NCBI GenBank assembly: GCA_963969495.1
Contig: OZ018328.1
Location: forward strand, 132,776,468 to 132,840,467
Source of the DNA: Ceratothoa steindachneri
Lineage: Eukaryota; Arthropoda; Malacostraca; Isopoda; Cymothoidae
Reading direction: 5' to 3'
Length of the DNA stretch: 64,000 nucleotides
Part shown: piece after piece, positions 57,310-64,000 of the stretch
How positions within the stretch are numbered: position 1 is the stretch's first letter
Layout: each line of letters begins with the position of its first letter
Translations under genes and position numbers: made by a program
The notes under the pieces: generated by a model
Told to the model about the DNA's origin: nothing
Seen by the model: only the letters and a program-made list of their open reading frames with translations
The model's database searches: none

Positions 57310-59450
57310 GGGAAAAGGAGCGAAGGAGAATGTAAGTGTATGATTAATCTGTCCCTAATGAGAATATGCTGCAGGATGTATTTGATGTAAAAACTGTGAT
57401 ACGTACCTGAATTGAAGGATTCCAGCACATGACTGTCGTGTAAGGTTGAATAGTTTGATGTATGATTAATAAGACATGAGGTAAGGATATGAATGGAGAA
57501 TTAAAAGTGAAAGGATGTTGAATCAGAGGAAAAGAATACGTGATAATTCTTGATAGTAGGAAAGAAGTGGGAATAGAGCAAATTTGGAACAAATTGAAGG
57601 AAGTGATAATAGGTAATGCAAGAGCTGTATGTAGAGGGATCTAGAACGGGAAATAAAAAGCTGAACATAGGAATAGAGCAAATATTGAATCAAGTTTCGG
57701 AAGTAATAATGGATTGTTCATGGGCTGTATGTGGGTGTGACAGAACTAGAAATAAAGCAGAACGATAAATGATAGAGGGATGAAGGGAAACGTACAGATG
57801 AGAGCAAATGGGAGAGGTACTTGCATATCCTTACAAAATGTTAAGATGCGAAAAGTAAATCGGGGGATTGTCTGGAGTAAATAAGCAACGAATTAATAAT
57901 TTGGGAGGAGGATGAATGATAATCCGGATCAGAACAATAAGTTATTCTGGAAAGAAATAAGAAAGGTGAGAAAATAACAAGAGTAGTTGTGTAAGAATGC
58001 CACGATGTTCGTCAGTAATGAGGATGCTAAAAGAAAAAGGCTAGAGTAAGTTGACTAGTTGTATAATGCGGGTATGCGTAACAGGAATATGATCGACTTC
58101 ATGGATATAAATCGGGTGCTGTATCAGAGTATGGAAGCGATAAGAAGGAAAGAGGTTGATAGCTTGTGAAAGGTATGAAATATGTGAAGAGAATTGAAAA
58201 GAATGATATAGTCGCTGAGATCTGAAAAATTGTTGGTGATTATGTTATTGAATGGGTCAGGTGTTGTAAAGAAATTAAAGTGGAAGTGTTCATGAGGACT
58301 GAAAGAACTTTGTGATAAGGGTAAAGAGAAAAAATGTGATTGTAAGAATTGCACTGTTGTGTTGTAGGCATGGTGTATGTACAAATTCTGATTGGACCTA
58401 TAAAAAAGATACCTGAGGGATTAATAAGAGATGAAAACGTGGGTGTAGAGTGGGTATATAGTATATGGATCGAGTATTTGCACACCTAGAATGCTAGCTG
58501 AAAAAAACAATGATAAGAGATGTAAAGAATTAAATGATTGAATTGTAAACTATTGGCTACATTTATGTTGGATGAAAGGCTGTGTTCGAAGTTAGTGGTT
58601 AGAAATACGTGGTGGTGTAGGTGAGACAAGGTTTTATAATGTCACCAAGGCTGTTAAATATCTTCATGGTTAGAATACTGGGAGCAGTACGTGCGTGAAT
58701 GGGGAAAAGGGGTGTGAGATTGATGAGAAATGGTAAGGGGGGAATTCTAAGTCGGTATATGCTAATGGCCTTGAGTTGGTGGCTGAGTGTGAGAGGGATT
58801 TTGAAATGTTGATTGAAGCTTCTGACAGGGTGTGTGAGAGGAAGAGGCTAAAGTGAATAAGGGAATTAATAATTTAATGGTATTTGAGGGTGAGAATGGG
58901 ATGGAGTGTGATATCCGAGTTCGTTGTGTCATATTGAACAAGTGATTTTTTTTAAGTATTTAGGCTGCATTGTAAAGGATAGTGGTACAAAGAAAGCAGA
59001 TTGTCACCACAAGATTTTAAATGGTAGGAAAATATTCGGGACGATTTAAACGTTAATTAATACCAAGGATTTGAGTGTGGAGGAATGTTCCAGGAACCTG
59101 CCAACATTGTTGTATGAGAATGAAATTATGGCATGGGAGTAGATCTCTAACGAGAGCAGTGTAAATGGACACGTTTCAAAGGGATGTTTGGTGTACGAAT
59201 GGTAGATAGAGTAAGAAACGACAGAGTTCGAGGTGTTAGGTTGTGAAAAAGGGTGTATTCTGAGGTTGTATTGTCATATAAGAAGAATCGATGTAATTAG
59301 ACGTGAACGGAATATAGGAGTGTGGGTGTCAGGGTGTAAGATTGGTTTGGAAGGACACGGGGATGATTCTGTGAATGAGTGTTTGAGAGAGAATGGGCTA
59401 TTGGGGAGCAATTAAATGGTATTGTGTATGAAAGGTGTTTGTGAATGAGT
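57310..59450 (+). pseudogene. Decayed LINE family K, copy B
   Basis: Plus-strand fragments: EVGIEQIWNKLKEVI (57570), FGRRMNDNPDQNNKLFWKEI (57900), VAEI-KIVGDYVIEWVRC (58215), NNLMVFEGENGMECDI (58870), and C-terminal KIGLEGHGDDSVNECLRENG (59340). Order and spacing match copies A and C. It reaches further 5' than A, into the endonuclease-RT linker. Stops are frequent. Confidence 0.7.
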
Positions 59451-59689
59451 GTTCTTGTAGCCTTCTGCCCAGAATGTAACCCTGGATTGAAGCTATTGCT
59501 ATGAAATGTCACGCGGCGTGGGCAACATGGTGAGTGACAGTGCATGGTATGGCATAAAGGTGGTGGGGTTAATTTTCGTTGCGTTGATGTGCGCCGACCC
59601 TATTTTAGGCGAAGTGGTGTAACTTGAAGATGTGAAAGGAGATTTATAATCCTTGGCAACCCCTCATAATTTTCATGCCCGAGTTTTAT
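59451..59689. other. Unassigned spacer, possibly K copy B 3' UTR
   Basis: No distinct feature. It precedes the minisatellite. Confidence 0.45.
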
Positions 59690-60345
59690 CGGAAAACCCA
59701 AGCTTTAACACTAAAAGCGGAGGGCGAACTTTGGTTAAAACAGAAGGGAAACATTGTTTGAAACGGAAGGTAAATCTTGGTTGAAAGGTTGGTTGAAACC
59801 AAAAGTAAACGTTGGCTGAAACGGAAGGGAAACGTTGATTGAAACGGAAAGGAAACGGTGGTTGAAACGGAAGGGAAATCTTGATTAAAACGTAAAGGAA
59901 ACGTTGGTTGAAACGGAAGGTAAACGTTGGCTGAAGAAGGGAAAACTTTGGTTGAAACGAAATGGAAACGTTGATTGAAACAGAAAGGAAACATTGGTTC
60001 AAACGGAAGGGAAATGTTGGTTGAAATGAAAGGGAAACGTTGATTGAAACGGAAAGGAAACGTTGGTTAAAACCAAAGGGAAACGTTGGCTGAAGCGGAA
60101 AGGAAACGGTGGTTGAAACGGAAGGGAAATCTTGGTTAAAACGTAAAGGAAACGTTGGTTGAAACGGAAGGTAAACGTTGGCTAAAGAAGGGAAACTTTG
60201 GTTGAAACAAAATGGAAACGTTGATTGAAACGGAAAGGAAACATTGGTTAAAACGGAAGGGAAACATTGGCTAAAACGGAAGGTAATGTTGGTTGAAACG
60301 AAATAGAAACGTTGATTGAAATGGAAGCGGAACGTTGGTTGAAAA
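59690..60345 (+). repeat. 23-bp minisatellite with higher-order structure
   Basis: About 28 units close to GGTTGAAACGGAAGGGAAAC plus GTT. A shortened unit (GGCTGAAGAAGGGAAA) occurs near 59928 and again near 60180, and the unit variants between recur in the same order, so a block of about 250 bp (11 units) was duplicated. Long open frames across it reflect only the repeat. Confidence 0.93.
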
Positions 60346-60859
60346 AAAGTTTAGATTGTGAGGGAGATACAAATAGTTTCTAAACTTTTTCGGAGAAGAA
60401 TTCATCGAAAAAAAAACTTGGGGGAATGATGTTTTGGATTGTGAACGAGATATAAACACCTAATAATGGCCAGCGTAACCCTAAGATTTTACACAAAAAA
60501 AGAGAAGCTCCAAATACTAAAATATATGAAAACAACTCTAGGAACCAAAAAACGACTAGTCGAGACAAGAATAGAATTAATATAATAAATCGTACAAAGA
60601 CTACATTCTACGAAGAAATAATAAAAATAGTGGAGAGCAAATCTATAAAGAAAGAATAACAAGGACAGGATGAGTTCCTGGGATCGAGGGAATCTGGATG
60701 CAAAATTCCGAGGCAATTACGGATAATCAAACTGAGTGAATTTTTATCGAATTGCGGGTCACTTGACGCATGAACTAACAATTAAGGATATTTAAATATT
60801 AGTTTTTATTGTGTAGAGGAAGATGTAAGGCAGACCCCCTTGAATGCATATAAGGATAT
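60346..60859. other. Unassigned spacer
   Basis: AT-rich 500 bp after the minisatellite. No recognised feature. Confidence 0.5.
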
Positions 60860-61860
60860 GCAAAAAAAAGCGAAACAAGTGATTAAACGGAGAAGGAAAG
60901 CAGCGAAGGAAGCATTTGGATAAAAGATGAATGAGGATCTAGATTCGATCAGGAAGCTATTCTGGAATGAAGGAACAAAGGTGAGGAACCAGGACAAGAA
61001 TAGTTCCGTGGACATTAAGGACAAGAATGGGAAGCTACTTGTGAGCACTGAAATAGATGGCAAGAATACTTTCAAGATTTGTAAAATGGGGTTATGGTAG
61101 ATGATACAAATGTAAATATGATTGGCTTTATGTGGACAAATCGAGTGCTGTGTCAGGGTATGGAAGAGATAAGCATGCAAGATTGTTTTAATGATGTGAG
61201 TGGTCTGAAAAGTGCGAGGCAGCTGGGCTAAATGATATAGCCACTGAGATGCTAAAAGGTATTGGTGATTATGTTATGGAATGGGTCTGGCCGCTGATTT
61301 GTAAGGCACTTGGGAGTGCAAGAGTGCAGTAATAGGCATTATATTATGGTAAAGTTGAAAAAGGTGAATGGAACAACTATAGAGGGATAAGTCTGTTGAG
61401 TGTTGTAAGTAAAGTGTATGGAAAAATTCTGATTGGACGGATAAGAAAGATAAGTGAGGGATTAATATTATCTAGAGGGGGCTGAGAGGAGAAAGGGAGC
61501 GTCTGAAAAAAAAACAAAAAAACAAGGAATAAGAGATGTAAAATATAAGCTGGGTACCTGCATGTGGACAAGGTTATGATGGTGTAGATAGATGAACTTT
61601 ATGACATGTGCTAAGAATGAATGGAGTGAGTTTTAACTTATTGAATAATGTGAAGAATATTTATATTACTGTTAAGGCGTGTGTTAACCTTAAAGATAAC
61701 CGGAGTGTGTGATCTGACATACGTGAGGCTGGGGTAAGACAAAGTGGCTTGATCTCACCATGGTTGTTTAATATCATTATAGATGTACTACTTAGTTAAG
61801 CACGAATGGAAATGATGGTAAGGGGGTGGGGGTGGAGCTATGTTGGTAGAGTGAAGTGAA
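60860..61860 (+). pseudogene. Decayed LINE family K, copy C (best preserved)
   Basis: KQVIKRRRKAAKEAFG, KMNEDLDSIRKLFWNEGTKV and DIKDKNGKLLVS (60870-61050); GLNDIATEMLKGIGDYVMEW (61235); WNNYRGISLLSVVSKVYGKI and LIGRIRKISEGLI (RT palm, about 61375-61465); VLRMNGVSFNLLNNVKNIY; GVRQSGLISPWLFNII (about 61735). It stops before the YADD box. A (CT)n(TA)n tract follows about 140 bp later. Confidence 0.75.
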
Positions 61861-61998
61861 ATAAATATTTGTATGCTCCCCCCAAATATTTCAAGTATTT
61901 CCAGCTATATTTTTGTGTTTCATACACCTATATTATTAATTAGTAGTTTTTTATTACATTTAAAAGAAACAAAAAAGACTGTCGTAGAATGGCCAGAC

Positions 61999-63302
<1,304 letters not shown>

Positions 63303-63976
63303 TATAAGGGTGAAAATAAGTATTTGGTGACTAAATAGAGAGACTAATAGATCCTCGCAGTGAAATTGTTTGTGAAAACTTGTCTGGCATTTCTTATAAG
63401 ACGACCAATCCTAGGAATATTGTACTAGGCTATCTGTTCACTCACCCTTAAATATAGCTTTTAAAAGGTTGAGTTTTGAAGGTTTCCTCTTGCAGACTTG
63501 TTCCTTTAATATTTCCTACAGAGTTTGGATCGGGTTCTATTCAGGGGATGTACTAGGTTACGGTAGAACACTAATATTATTGTACATTAACCACTCATGT
63601 GTTGTTTTTGCCATGTGCTTCGGATCATTGTCTTCCTGGAACATCCAATCATTCTGCACTCCCAACTTTTCCACAGTTGAAATTATTTGCTGATACTTGT
63701 ATCCCTTCATTATTCCAGCAATTATATGAAGAGCACAGGTCTAATTTGGAGGAAAACTACTCGTAAATAAGCTAAATTTAAAATATGAATGTCTAAATAC
63801 TTAATTTGTCTTTTCTCCAATAAAATATAATATACTCGTTAGTATTACAATTTTCCATTTTCTTTCATTACCATAAAAACACGTTAGTTACAAGATTAAC
63901 ATTCATTTTTAAAGGCTGAAATACATCTGAAATAACTTATTTAAATGTATCCAAATTTTGTTTCACCTCACTGTAT
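63303..63976 (-). mobile_element. Tc1-like deletion derivative
   Basis: The right end (complement) begins CAGTGAGGTGAAACAAAATT, a classic Tc1-type terminus, with a similar but decayed left end (AAGGGTGAAAATAAGTATTT at about 63307). The minus strand encodes a piece of transposase (63707-63420): VEKLGVQNDWMFQEDNDPKH (second Asp) and TTHEWLMYNNISVLP, then SPE-NPIQ in place of SPDLNPIE. The N-terminus and first catalytic Asp are absent. Confidence 0.75.
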
Positions 63977-64000
63977 TTATTGATGACCTGGTTTTGGTGG

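Noticed and set aside
59673..60002. Long minus-strand frames with repeated FPFRFNQRF-like segments, suggestive of a repeat protein
   Set aside because: They follow from a 23-bp DNA repeat whose three-unit period (69 bp) keeps the frame open. There is no start context or unique domain.

Overview
This window looks like animal nuclear DNA made almost entirely of transposable elements, their wreckage and simple repeats. I recognise no intact host gene, no rRNA or tRNA gene, no operon and no bacterial feature. The mix points to an invertebrate, most likely an arthropod: Jockey-like, I-clade and CR1-like non-LTR retrotransposons, Penelope-like elements (PLEs) with GIY-YIG endonucleases, several mariner/Tc1 families, a hAT-like miniature element, tRNA-derived SINE-like pieces, and (TA)n arrays of 40-105 bp. 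The species cannot be named from the sequence. I suspect a crustacean, because one LINE resembles RT-like sequences I remember as common there, but that is weak.

Layout: 1-3458 is a decayed Jockey-like LINE (J1, +). 4302-6470 is a chain (TA)n / mariner / (TA)n / PLE-A / (TA)n. 9117-10270 is a mariner-like deletion derivative with long inverted repeats. 10690-12085 is a 5'-truncated Jockey-like LINE (J2, -) with one stop codon, and 12545-15801 is a third copy (J3, +) with a tandemly repeated 3' tail. 17204-17553 is a hAT-like MITE, followed by a truncated I-clade LINE. 21073-25313 repeats the earlier chain: (TA)n / nearly intact Tc1 / (TA)n / nearly full-length PLE-B / (TA)n. 25314-31280 is mostly unannotatable. 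31280-33720 holds two further LINE families. 37119-41053 is a third chain: (TA)n / PLE-C fused to an inverted PLE-E / (TA)n / PLE-D / (TA)n / fold-back and tandem repeats / (TA)n. 45130-54715 is one Jockey-like LINE (J4, -) split by a GC-rich I-clade LINE of about 6.3 kb (+). 55737-56812 is another mariner-like element. 57310-61860 holds two decayed LINE copies around a 23-bp minisatellite. 63303-63976 is a Tc1 deletion derivative.

The most interesting signal is at the PLE ends. Each PLE is bounded by (TA)n and carries small hammerhead-ribozyme-like motifs near its ends, often in inverted, outward-facing pairs. Three PLEs also share a terminal hairpin, CTCAC...GTGAG, just inside the (TA)n. 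PLE-B's frame is broken only at homopolymer runs, so it may be young or even intact in the animal. A second point of interest is a dispersed non-coding repeat of up to about 600 bp (called Z here), with four copies all in the same orientation, which I cannot assign to any known class.
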